A DNA stretch of 64,000 nucleotides from Cryptomeria japonica. Taxonomy: Eukaryota; Streptophyta; Pinopsida; Cupressales; Cupressaceae. The position numbers and the translations under genes are program-made. The DNA lies in contig NC_081410.1 in NCBI RefSeq assembly GCF_030272615.1, positions 187,264,119 through 187,328,118 on the forward strand, read 5' to 3'. The notes under the pieces were generated by a model that worked only from the letters and a program-made list of their open reading frames with translations, ran no database searches and was not told the DNA's origin. Positions 23,177 to 34,338 of this stretch are shown here, piece after piece. Numbering within the stretch: the first letter of the stretch is position 1; every line of letters starts with the position of its first letter.

Positions 23177-23185
23177 AATTTATAG
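23177..23185 (-). promoter_or_regulatory. TATA-like box in LTR copy A
   Basis: The minus strand reads CTATAAATT, conserved in copy B (34171-34179). It lies about 160 bp downstream of the LTR ORF and about 770 bp before the LTR end. If used, it would make everything upstream, including the ORF, part of U3. Confidence 0.45.
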
Positions 23186-23344
23186 TCTAAACGGGGGAGG
23201 TCTCCCTGAAAACTCGACCACTCCCTGATAAAATAGTTACAAAACCAACAAAAAGTATTTTGGGACAGATGTCCTGAAGTTTTTGCATAACTATGAGAAA
23301 TGCTTTAAAAATAAAAGAAACTAGTCCTAAATTGGTGCATTATG

Positions 23345-26300
23345 TCATATTCCATCATTGTCATCTTCTCCAACTTCACGGGTGTCATGAGCAGCTGTAA
23401 GTTCTTGAACCATGGATTGGCTTGGTACTTTCATTGCATTGAGTTTTGCCTTTGCCAGCTCTGTATTCCACCTATGTTGCACCATCTTCTCTGAGTGTTT
23501 CAGCAGCTGATCATTCCCAATGAAAATCATAGATTCGATCATCGCCACCTTGGTTATATCCTCCAGCGTGAAGCTACCCTTGGCTCTGATCTTCTCCATG
23601 TTCAACTGGAAAGATTTGATTGCTTCTTGTGTGCTTAAGCCGCAGATTCCTAACTCCCAGTCATGATCGGGATTAACCACCTTATTATCCTTGACTATAC
23701 TACTTTGTAGATCTTGGAGTTCAAAAACAAAGGTCCTCGCATCTGTAATCACCGATTGGAAGGTAAGCACTCACCACATGATAGTTTTCTTCAGCAGGAA
23801 AAGCTGACATTCATTGGCCACCAGCTTAATTGAATGTTTTGTCAGAAACTTGGTAGTCCCGTATTCTTCTATTTTGGCAAACAGAGGTAGGATATTCTAC
23901 CATTTGTGCTCTTCTTTCTCCCACGACACAAGCTGATGTTGGATTTCAGAAATTAGGCTCTGTATTTCATCACACAATTTCTGGGAGTCAGTAACATATT
24001 TCTCACCATCTTTAATTATTTGTTCAATCCACTTCTCAACCGCTTCAGTGATGCTCTTAGCCCATTGAACTTGGTTCATTAACCTCTTGTTTTCTGGAGA
24101 AGTTGGGTCGATGTTCTTAGCAGCATGGGATATTGGAATCGCTCCAAGGCAACCAATACTATTAATGAACTAAGCCAAAACACTTATGTGTCATTTTAGT
24201 TCTCTTTTCTCCCGTCCATCCTTCTCTGACCTGGTAAGCATTTTCTTTGTTGACACTTGGAAAAAATGGTTATCTGTATCTCTGCTCATTTTTCCCAACT
24301 CTACTTTTGTGATCTCAAAATCATCAGGACCAACCTCTTTGTTTTCATCTTTCAGTTTGTAAGAGGCAATTTCAGCCATCCATTTTCTAGTTTCTTCATC
24401 ATTGTTCGGGTGAACAACAGTCTTGAATCTTTTTGGCTTTGGATTCTTCTTTGTGTACTTGGCAACCATTTCCTGAATTGGAATGGTTATAGGAAGAAAC
24501 CTCCTTTTCTTGTTCACTGAGTTTGTTAACCATTTAGGGGTCATGGCGGAATGAGTAGTACCTTCAATCATCTTTGGCGGTGGCGTCATAGCCACAGTCA
24601 CTTTTTGTGAGTCTAGACCACAAGCAACTTCGCCATCCAAATCTTCAATTTCAAAAATCTGAGCCTCAAGCATAGCATCCTTTACTCCCATATCATTGAC
24701 CTAGTCCATCTTCCTCTAGGCAACACTTCATGATCGAGTATGTTGTGGGGTACTAAAATCCAGAGTTGGACTAGACCTATGTCTAGGTTGAAGCGACTTG
24801 GCTTCCTTACCTGCACAAACAGGAGCACTGTTAGAAGGATGTTTTGGTGAAGATAGAGGATCCTTATTATTCCTTGCAGAAAGGGACTTGGCGCCTGACT
24901 TTATTGCTTTCTTTTTAGCCACCCATGCCATAGTTCTTTCTAGAAATTGTTTGGTCCTTGATTGTATGTCATCATTTTCCTCCTCATCACAATTAATTGG
25001 GAGCATTTCAGTCTCTACATGGGCTAAATATCCTGGTTCAAATAGTTCAATATAATCCTCTTCAACTCCTTTAATGTCTAACTTGATTTGCAAAGAGACA
25101 ACCTGTTCTAGCACCAATCTCATGTTTTCCTTTTTGAAAACTTCAAGTTCATCTGTACAGTCTTCCTAGAAATCTTCTAACTGTGGCATGGGAAGATAAG
25201 GCATTAAGCCAAGGCTCTGAGAAAATCCCTTATTGTCAAACCCTTTCCTTTTAGAATACAGAGAGAAATTAAAATTCCTAAGGTCTGCTCCTATACTTAG
25301 TGCATTAGACATTGAATTACAAGACAACACCCCCAATTGTATTGGAAAATGACCTTCACACTTGTCCTTAGGTTTTGCCTTCTTGATCACAGAGGTTAGT
25401 TGTCTGCATACTTCTGCTAGAACAAAAACAATCAAAACATAAGTGGGAGAGCTTGAAGGGTTCCTCTTCAAAGCCTCCTACCTGTATATAGCAAAAGCAT
25501 GGGAACTGGATGTAAAAACTACCAAAATTCTTAATCAAGGTCTGTGCATCATCTGAAATCTGTTTAGCCTTTGTACCCTTCAATTCATGACACATATCAC
25601 CCAGGAATGCATTGTGTATCCTACTGAAATCTTGTAGGGCATTGTCTTTTTGCAGCATAGGATAGAACTCATACACCAGAACATCTTCCTTAGTGAGCTG
25701 CTTTGGTACACCCATGAACTCCTTAACACAAGCTAGACAATACAAGAGATATGAGGACATGAAGAATTTTTGTTGAAACTGCTTGGCTAGACTCAACTAC
25801 TCTCTCATTGAATTAGTAATTAACTCTGCCCAATCCAAATATTGTTTTCCTTCCAAAACTAATTGCACATAGCAATAAATCCAATCATCAAAGCTATAAG
25901 CTTCGGCAGAACCTCTGGCTCGATGAACTAGAAGCATCACATCATGGATATGTGGCAACATGTGGTTCTTGTTAGGATTTTTGGGTAACCTAGAACCACC
26001 TCTCTGAGGAACCTTCAACCAGAATTTTGCCACATTATTTCGGTGTTCGGCTCTATCTACATTGAACTCACTGATTGACTGGGTAGGAGAAATTAGAAAA
26101 CTAGTAATCCGGTATCTTGAAAACTAAAGCAATCACCTCACGGTTAATGGCAAGAAGGGTTTCGCCATTATCTCTATTAATAGTTTTAGATACTGGGTCG
26201 TATCTAGCAATACACTCTCGGACCAACTTTGGACAAGGAATTGCTGGAGGAAAGGTTGCAGCTTCTAAAAGTCCACTACTCAAAATCTCTATACAAAAAG

Positions 26301-26433
26301 ACTTATCAATACCCTTGAACACCCTTTCTTTCAAATCTTCAAGATTCTCTCCTTTCAGGTCAGTATCACTAACTATGGCTTCTATGGATGCCAAGCTAAA
26401 GACGTTTCCAAACAAATGCAGAGTGGACTTCAT
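23345..26433 (-). pseudogene. Long ORF inside the LTR, copy A (unknown family)
   Basis: This is homologous to 34339-37429. The N-terminal part reads MKSTLHLFGNVFSLASIEAI. A frameshift not shared by copy B lies near 26090 and further breaks follow. The stop at about 24726 and the change of frame near 25430 are shared with copy B. The central part contains WIYCYVQLVLEGKQYLDWAE and FFMSSYLLYCLACV. The C-terminal third is charged and helical. There are no gag, pol or integrase motifs. Function unknown. Confidence 0.65.
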
Positions 26434-27373
26434 AACTTCAAAACAAGAAACCTAAATTTGATTGCAGTGAAACCTTCTATATGAGAGAAAATGTAAGGGA
26501 AAACACTAGAGAAAATAAGGAAAGACTCACCTTCACAGTTGTATAATCAGACGACGGCTAGCAGCAAGAAAGACTCCTATCTAGGGATAACATAAACAAA
26601 AGTCCAGCAGCAAGTAACAAATGCAGAACACAAATGATTTTCATACCTTATTGAGAAAGGTAATGATACAGATACATTAAATGCAATGATTTCACAATTT
26701 TAGTCTGGACGTGGCAAGTTGGTAGATTAGACCCTCGCACGCATGCATTGAATGCATGGCGGTGTGCTTTAAGAAACTACCAATTCCTGAAACATTCACT
26801 TACTTCGAAAAAGCCAAAGAATGACATCACTTTTAGATATGGTTCTGCCTCTTCATATTTAGCAATGAATGCACTTCCCAAAATATTAGAAACCACGGGA
26901 CCCACCAACATTGAACCCAGATCAACATCTTGAACCTACTTTTTGAGTGTTCAAGTAGTTCAAGATGTACACCGCGTGAAACTATTGACCACTTACTATG
27001 TTGAAAATTTTGAACATATTTGAACCCTTTGAACTCAGTTCAATAAGTTCAACACAAATGTTATATCACCGAATAGGAAAAAAATTTTGGAAGAGCCGCT
27101 GCAAAACACTTAGAGAAAATGTTAGTACAAAAAACTTTTTCTAAACACCTTGGAACCTATTGAACCTAAATGAACTTGTTGAACCCAGTTCAGAATGGTT
27201 CAACATGTTCAAGGCATTCAATCAATTGTCTGAACCTGACTTAAATGACTAGAAAGAGGATTTGAGGATGCATTAAAGACTTTAACCAAGGTAATATGGC
27301 ATGAACTAGGACTCCAACATAAAAAGGAAAAGATGACCCACTCTTGCCATGAGGAATAAATGACATGGTAACA

Positions 27374-27522
27374 TTGGCTCTGACTGAGGATTGTATTTTG
27401 CAAAGGAAAATGCAAAGAACTCACAAACTCTAGTTTCACAGAATATAAAACAAAGGGGAAAGAATGAGGGGAACAACCAAAAACACCTAGACTACTATAT
27501 ACAAGTGACTCAAACATAGGAT
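27374..27522 (-). other. 3' non-coding segment between IN and LTR copy A
   Basis: About 150 bp separates the end of the integrase C-terminal frame from the LTR. No minus-strand polypurine tract is visible next to the LTR; the purine-rich run here is on the plus strand. Confidence 0.5.
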
Positions 27523-28767
27523 TTACAATTTATAGAGCTTGAGATCTTGCCCATTGTAGGTATAAAGTATGATCATTTTGTCAGCATAGTGAAGTCTGAA
27601 TGCATTTTGTCCTACTGCTTCACAAATTCTGAAAGGGCCTTTCCACAATGAATCAAACTTGCCATGAGCACCCTTGGGCTCTCTCCTATTGTCCCATAGC
27701 AGCACCTCATCTCCTACTAGGAAACCTCTTTGTCAAGCTCGCATGTCAATAATCCTCTTCACTCGGTTTTGATGCTCTAAAATTCTGTCCACCAGCAATT
27801 CTCTCTCTTCTTCTAACTTTGTCAGATACATAATTCTTTTCTCCAAAGCATTTTGAAAGAAGGAATCTTCCACTACTGTCTACAGCTTGGTTGCTGATAA
27901 CTCCAATGGAAAAGAAAGTTTCGCTCCTATGCCATACACAAGTTCAAATGGTGCCATTCCAATGGCCCTCTTGGGTGTGGTTCTATCTGCCCACAAAGCC
28001 TCATATATCTTCTTATGCCAATTCCGAGCAGACTCGTCAACTAACTTTTTCATGATGGCTATCAAATTCTTATTGCTAGATTTTGCCAAACCATTGCCCT
28101 GTGGAAAATAATCAGAAGAATGTGAGAGGGAAATGTGATGATCATAGGAAAACAAAGTCAACTCTTCAGAGGAGAAATATGATGCATTATCTGTCACAAT
28201 TTTCTGGGGTACCCCAAAATGAACTAGGATGTAATCCATGAGAAAACTACACACAATCTCTGAATTCGCCTTTTTGGTGGGAATGGCCTCTACCCACTTT
28301 GTAAAGTAGTCAGTTGCTGTCAAAATATACATGTGACCTGCATTGGAATGAGGGTTTATTGGGCCTATGAAATCAATGCCCCATTGCATGAAAGGTTCAT
28401 CTATCACTACAGGCCTTAGAGGCAGAGCTGCCAAATGTGGCTTTCCAGAAAACAATTGACATTTCTCACACCCCTTAACATGAATATAGGCATCTTGAAA
28501 CATGTCGGGCCAATAAAAACAATTCCTTAATATTTTGAAAGCAGTAATAGATGATGAGAAGTGTCCCCCACAAACCTCTCCATGATAGGCCTCCAGGAGC
28601 TTTTGCTGTTGAGGTTTATCTACACACCTTAGATATGTTCCATCTAAACCCTTTTTATATAAAACATCCTGCCAAATTACATACTTTGCAGCTTTTAACC
28701 TTAAATTCCTTTGTTCTTTAGCCGACAAATGGTTTGGGCAACTACCATAAGTTAAATAATAGGCCAC
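27523..28767 (-). pseudogene. Tat-type integrase, catalytic Glu replaced
   Basis: The main frame (28767-27880, 295 codons) shows the HHCC zinc domain (YHGEVCGGH ... CEKC). The catalytic core follows with GIDFIGP (first Asp) and VTDNASYF (second Asp). The usual Glu in the GNGxAE-type motif reads GNGLAKSSNK, so it is Lys here. A second frame (27705-27523) carries the C-terminal part (SLWKGPFRICEAVG) after a frameshift. Integrase joins the cDNA to host DNA. The Lys change and frame break mean this copy is very likely inactive. Confidence 0.85.
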
Positions 28768-28799
28768 ATTAGAGAACCAAGTATCCTACAACCCAACAA

Positions 28800-29215
28800 A
28801 AAGAGTTAATGGTAACTCCGCTTCAGTTTCCACCTCATTTTTTTCTATTAATTTGCATAAGCTCTGCCCTTTAATTGTCCTTGTAGGGTGAATGTCTAAG
28901 TTATACTCCTGGATTTTTGTCACCCAAGTTGCTCTCTTATTTAGTCCAACCTCCTACTGAGTCAAAATGCTTTTTACGGCTAAATCTGGGACAAAAACTG
29001 CAGAGTGAGAATGCAGAATATAGTATAGAAACTATTTTATGACCTTTACAACAACATATGCATGTTTCTCCATAGGTGAATACTTAAACTCATGCTTCTT
29101 GAGTAGAGTACTCATGAACGCTATGGGCATTTCAGCCCCATGTTCATCCAGCTATAACAGAATCCCAAACATGGTATGCTCTGATGCATAACAATACAAA
29201 ATGAAGTCCTTCGTG
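28800..29215 (-). pseudogene. Gypsy-type RNase H remnant after RT
   Basis: After the RT thumb come FILYCYASEHTMFGILL (usual Asp now Tyr) and, past a stop, KYSPMEKHAYVVVK with the usual Glu. Several stops follow up to the integrase frame. This is the ordinary RNase H of Ty3/Gypsy pol and is distinct from the upstream RNase H at 30535-31203. Confidence 0.65.
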
Positions 29216-30363
29216 AAATCTGGATTAACAAGAGTGGACGTATTTGCAACCGATCCCTTAATTCTTTCAAAAGCATTCTTGCCTTCTTCAGTCCACTTGA
29301 AAGGATGTTGCTCACTTAGCAAGCCGACAATGTGTTTTGTGGTCTCAACAAACTCTAGAACAAATATTCTTAAGAAATTCACTTGACCAAAGAACGATCT
29401 TACTCCAATCCGGCTAGAGGGTAAACTGGGACGTTGAATTGCATTCACTCTCTCGGGATCAATCCTGATTCCCTCTTTCAAGACAATATGCCCTAACAAT
29501 TTGCCCTCTGTGACACAAAAAACTAATTTCTTAGGATTCAAGGAAATCCCATGCTCCCAACAATGCCGTAGTACTGCACTCAAATCCCAAAAATGATCAG
29601 TCCTTTTCTTTGAAAACATCGTGAGATCATCCAGATAAACTACAATTATTCTATCTCGGAAATCCTTGAAAGAGGAATCCATAGCCCTTTGAAAAGTGGC
29701 TCTGGCATTTATTAAACCAAAAGGCATGCAGTTGTATGTGAATGTTCCCCATGGAGTGATGAACACTGTCTTGTGCTACTCATGCTTTGCTACAGTAATC
29801 TGGTTGTAACCAGAAAACCATCCAACATTGACATCATCTCTGACCCGAACACTATCTGCAAAATGTGATCCATATTTGGTAAGGCGTAATTGTCCTTCAG
29901 GCTCGCTTGATTCAAATTTTGGAAATCAACAAAGATATGAATTTCCCCATTTTTCTTTCTTACGGGCACAATGTTAGCTACCCAAGTGGATCGGATATAT
30001 GATTCAGGCCTTAAGCATTTTTTCAACTTCCTTATAAATTGCATCCACCATAATGGGGTTAAAGTTCCTCAATTTTTGCCTAAAAGGAGAGACGCTTGGC
30101 TTCAGTGGAATCTGACGTTGAAAATGTCCATTTCTAAACTCCTTCAAGTCATCATAAGACCAAGCAAAAACATCAACGTATTTCTTAAGCAATGTCTCGA
30201 GTGCTCTCTTTTCCTCCATAGAACAACACCTGCTGATTGTTACTTCTTTTGGATCAGATTCATCTCCCAAATTTATTTTCTCACAATTTCCTTTCCCGTC
30301 ATCCTTGGGAACTTTATTACCAATGAATGCATCATCTCTGGAGAAAAATCTCTCCAGAGTCAC
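29152..30363 (-). pseudogene. Ty3/Gypsy reverse transcriptase, frameshifted
   Basis: Three overlapping pieces are visible. The first (30363-30004) has the pre-RT block YVDVFAWSYDDLKEF and IPLKPSVSPFRQKLRNFNP. The second (30044-29790) has the first Asp region, VPVRKKNGEIHIFVDFQNLN and MMSMLDGF. The third (29766-29152) has FTYNCMPFGLINARATFQRA, the catalytic IVVYLDDL (YLDD) and GKLLGHIV. At least two frameshifts separate them. It would copy element RNA to DNA. The motifs are clear but the copy is dead. Confidence 0.88.
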
Positions 30364-30534
30364 TAACCCCTTTGGAATTTTGTTACCTTTGAGTTGAATA
30401 AAGCTCTTGGTAGGATCTACCTCTGGGTCTGGACTGAACTCTTTGCAAACATTCTCAGAGCCTTCAAAATATGACTGAGAAAATGATTGAGCACATTCTA
30501 GGAAAACTTTGATCTATGCATCCGCATCAAAAAC

Positions 30535-31203
30535 CTACCAATGATCTAAATTATCAGAAACACTGAGCCTATAGATCATTTCAATCCTATAAGAGTTATC
30601 TTTAAAATCTGGATGTGGCAATAAAAGTGAGGCTGACACAGCCAATGAATCTACCCTACTATTTTGCTCCCTCAGAATTGCTTCAATCGAGAAGGCATCA
30701 AAGAATTCTAACTCATCCCAAACTCTATTCTTGTAATGCCTCAACCTGTTATTCTTAACCATATAGACATTCCTCACCTGCCTAACAATTAACTCTGCAT
30801 CACCTTTGACATTGAGCAACTTAATTCCTTTACATTTAGCCTCACTTAATCCCAATAATAGTGCCTCATATTCAGTAGTATTATTAGTGTTCTTAAAATC
30901 CAACTTGAAAGAAAAGGGGAAAATATTACCAGTTGGTGACAGCAAAACCACCCCTGCTCCTGAACCAGAGTTAGCGCAGCTTCCATCAAACTCCATCTGC
31001 CATAACCCGTCAAGTTCATCAACTGCCTCATCTGTTTTCTTTTCACCAGGTGCAAGAACAAGATAGTTCCCAAACTCACACTCCTGAAATAGAATCTGGG
31101 CTTTGGGATTATCTGAGGGAAATACAGTGTACTTATTTTTGGGCTCAGGTTCAAGCTTAATTTTCTGATTTCCCAGGGGAATGATGGCCTCAGACCAATC
31201 CAT
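30535..31203 (-). CDS. Upstream RNase H (aRNH-type) domain, copy B
   Basis: An open frame of 222 codons lies between protease and RT. The core motifs are MEFDGSCANSGSGAGVVLLS, NNTTEYEALLLGL, KGDAELIVRQV and NSRVDSLAVSASLL. They supply the Asp, Glu, Asp and Asp residues of RNase H. It is the second RNase H type found in Tat elements, but it sits upstream of RT, whereas the plus-strand Tat-type element in this window has it downstream. No internal stop is present in the stretch, although the surrounding pol is broken. Confidence 0.8.
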   Translation of the reverse strand: MDWSEAIIPLGNQKIKLEPEPKNKYTVFPSDNPKAQILFQECEFGNYLVLAPGEKKTDEAVDELDGLWQMEFDGSCANSGSGAGVVLLSPTGNIFPFSFKLDFKNTNNTTEYEALLLGLSEAKCKGIKLLNVKGDAELIVRQVRNVYMVKNNRLRHYKNRVWDELEFFDAFSIEAILREQNSRVDSLAVSASLLLPHPDFKDNSYRIEMIYRLSVSDNLDHW

Positions 31204-31379
31204 TTTGATTTAACCTCCAAGATCTTTGCAAAACATCCTACTCAAAAGCATCCCGTAACTCGCCAGAATATCAGCAACCAGTATAGTTAATCTTACTCTT
31301 TTGCTTGGACATGCTGCTAGCACTACTTGGACATGCTTTACCTAACCAATAGGAGGAACCTATTTTCCATCCATTGAAA

Positions 31380-31986
31380 AACATCTCCCAAACATTTTAG
31401 TGAGAGTCAAACCTAGAGATTTAGCCACAGGAGAAGGCATTATATTGTCTGAAGCCCCTTAATCAATTATGCAATTACTTAACTTCTGGCCATTCAAGAG
31501 AAGAGAAATATAGAAAGGTTCAGGTTTCAGAATCTCAACCTCAAACCCAGACTTTGTATCATGAAAAGCATAGGGATCCACCAGATTAGCTAATGAGCAC
31601 GAGGCAGATGAAGACCCTTCTGCAGCGGCTAAATCATTATTTTCCATACACCCATGTAATTGGGACTCCGAAAAGGATTCTCCTTTAACGTATTTGACCA
31701 GTTTATCCAACACCTTTGGATTAAGCTTTTTATACTCAGTGGTAGGAAGTTGAATAGTAGAGGCTTTACAGAACTCGATGATATCAAAAGAGGAAGAAGA
31801 GGAAGAGCTCTTATGATCTTCATGGTTCCTTTGCAAAATCTTAACCTCAGGAATCTTTGAAAAACTATTGCTTGGGAGATCTTTGCCTTTGAAATTGCTT
31901 CCAGAAGGGTTCACAAAGGAAGAAGGCTGGGAGGTTCGTTGATTCCTTGTTAGAATTGCACATGAAGAACCTTCAAGAGTCACCAA
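31380..31986 (-). pseudogene. Aspartic protease domain, copy B, nonsense at active site
   Basis: This is homologous to 19095-19649. It contains the S-rich linker and LLLNGQKLSNCIID. The next codon, serine in copy A (DSGA), is TAA here, so the catalytic loop is cut exactly after the Asp. The flanking sequence still resembles copy A, so the mutation is specific to this copy. Confidence 0.8.
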
Positions 31987-33230
31987 AATGTTACTACCTT
32001 TTTCTGAATCTGACTCATATTCGAGGTAGAATGTTCCAGAGTCGCCAGGTACCTCTTGAATTCTTTCTACTTTGGTGAACTCTCCTAATTCATCCTTTGT
32101 TTTTGCATCTGAATGTGTCTTATCATATCAGGACATGAAACCCCATCATGATCAGTGGTAAGATGAAATGAACACATGACACCTTTGTCAGGAGGTGCCT
32201 CTATTTGTAATCTTTGTGGAACTACAGGAAGTTGCAACAGTCATCCATAGTTATATTGATTTGAAGTTCTCCTGCTTATATCCTAATAAGGCTATGAATA
32301 AGAGTTTGCAGGCTTAGGTATCTGCCTCTTTAAATCAATCATATCATTGACAAGTCATTGAACAACTAGATCAGTAGATGATGTAGCAACCTAAGATTGT
32401 CCCTGAGGAGTTTGTACATCTTTCCTCCATTTACCAGCCGTTATCAGATCATCTTCAAGCTATATAGCCTCATTTTGTGCAGTCTCTAGATCAGCTGGCC
32501 TACTCCTTCTAAGGTGAAATCCTATGTTAGGTGGCATGGAATTTACAAAGAAACATCACTGATTATCTGCAGTTGGCCTTTTGGCTTGAGGAATTCTATG
32601 AATAATTTTAATATATCTTGCTACATAATCCCTCATCGACTCATGAATTTCCTTCTTGATCTGTGTAAGTTGAGCCAGTAACATATGTTGATCATCAGTG
32701 CTTTTGAATATTTTTTCAAAAGTGGTTTTCATTGTTTGCCAATCCATTATGGATCTTGCTTGTAGCTGACTAAACCATTCTACCACCCTTCAATGAGAGT
32801 TTGGACAAAAAGCCTAACAGCCACGTCCTCATATTGGACTGATAGGATTCCAGTTGCTACATTAAAAGAGTTCAAATGCTCTTCAACCGAAACTTTCCCA
32901 TCACCTTTATATTTGGGTAAAACATCCTTTGCTCCTTTTGGTAGTGGATTACGAGCTGCAAGAGCAAGAGGTCCAATAACCACACCCCAGGGTTGAGCCA
33001 TAATGAACACAGGATGAATGGTTACAAGAGGAGGGGCTTGAATTCTAGTAAGTGTTAGTGCTTGCCAAGGGGAAGAAGAAGATATAGGGGTAACTCTGAC
33101 AGGAGATGAAGTTCTTCTTTTGGCCTTCCTTCTAAGAGTAAAACTTGGGACAAATGATAGATTTTGTAATTCTTCAAAACAGTTATCAATTACTCCTTCT
33201 CTTCTTTGTGTTCTAGTATATGGACGAGAA
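31987..33230 (-). pseudogene. Tat-type gag, copy B
   Basis: Frames at 33010-32780 and 32786-32556 carry the capsid-type region (LPKYKGDGKVSVEEHLNSF, then MVEWFSQLQARSIMDWQTM and MRDYVARYIKII). A one-base overlap-type shift joins them. Further down (32500-32000) the LETAQNEAIQ region and the CSFH...H...C knuckle occur with extra lesions. There is no solo LTR here, in contrast to copy A. Confidence 0.75.
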
Positions 33231-33381
33231 TCTAGGGTGATTACTTGTAGGAAAACTAGGCTACTTCAAACAAGACTCAATCTCAACAGTCTTCCTGAAC
33301 TCGGAACACTTTTGCCTATTATGGGCTCACGTCTATGGCATACCGGTTTATTGAAAAATTGATTTTCTCATTGTTTCGCTT

Positions 33382-33399
33382 CCCCCAGCAGAGTCACCA
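33382..33399 (-). other. Primer-binding site, copy B
   Basis: The minus strand reads TGGTGACTCTGCTGGGGG, six bases after the LTR end, one base different from copy A (TGGCGACT...). Confidence 0.85.
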
Positions 33400-34170
33400 A
33401 AAATTTGTTAGTGAATAGATTTGCTCTTTTTTTTTAAATGATTAATCTTAAACTCTGTTACCTTATTCTAAGAACAAATGATTCATTGAACAGCTGGGTA
33501 AGTGTTGTTCGAATCACTTCCCTCTGAATTTTTGCATAGGTATAGCTCCCTATCTTGGTTTTTCATGAAATGTGTTTTATTTTTATTTATATCTGAATGA
33601 AAGCTTTTAACCATAAAGCGTGTAAGGCCACCTATTTCATTCTTGGATGAAAGGCTGCAACTTTTCTCATGCCTAATAAATAATGAAAGCTATTTCCTTA
33701 ATTTTGGAAGCATGTAACTACAACAACCGAAATAAAGTTCAATACACTTCTTCCACCTAAACTAATAAAAGACGAACAGATTCAAGGAAAATAAAACTGC
33801 CCTCAATCATGAATCTTTTCTAGAGTAAACAACACATTCAAAGGAAATAACATCAGAGGAATAATGAAATGTTGCAATGAAATGATTAATTACTGCTACT
33901 TGATCGGATGAACATATGCAAAGACATGTTATCTATTTGGATTCAAAATACACAAATCTTTTTTCTCCCCAAAAACAATATGATGAGATTTCATATATAT
34001 ATCCTTATGCAACAAAGGCACAAAAATACATCTGCTAATCTTTTTCCATAATAGATCTCCATCATCTGATTCTTCCTTTGATTAAGAACAGAAAATAACA
34101 AAACAAAAACTTCAGTCGAAGTTCAAAAATTAGTTACTAAAATCTAACCCTTCCACCATCTATTTTACTT

Positions 34171-34179
34171 AATTTATAG
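34171..34179 (-). promoter_or_regulatory. TATA-like box in LTR copy B
   Basis: CTATAAATT on the minus strand, conserved with 23177-23185. It lies downstream of the LTR ORF and about 770 bp from the LTR end. Confidence 0.45.
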
Positions 34180-34338
34180 TCTAAACGGGGGAGGTCTCCC
34201 TCAAAACTTGACCACTCCTCAATAATATAGTTACGAAACCAACAAAAAGTATTTTGGGATAGATGTCCTGAAGTTTTTGCATAACTATGAGAAATGCTTT
34301 AAAAATAAAAGAAACTAGTCCTAAATTGGTGCATTGTG

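Larger units (their letters stand above)
22410..27373 (-). repeat. 4964-bp LTR, copy A
   Basis: On the minus strand it begins TGTTACCATG at 27373 and ends CTAACA at 22410, with inverted ends TGTTA/TAACA. It is very similar along its full length to 33406-38365. It contains a long ORF in the sense direction (26433-23345) and a TATA-like box after it. Upstream of its start I see no purine-rich PPT on the minus strand, which is unusual. Confidence 0.9.

Noticed and set aside
25414-25481. Candidate 65-68 bp intron (GTAGGA ... TTCTAGCAG) in the LTR ORF
   Set aside because: The splice-like ends look good, but removing 65 or 68 bases does not put the downstream frame in register, and the peptide motif continues through the donor site. 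A shared frameshift fits better.
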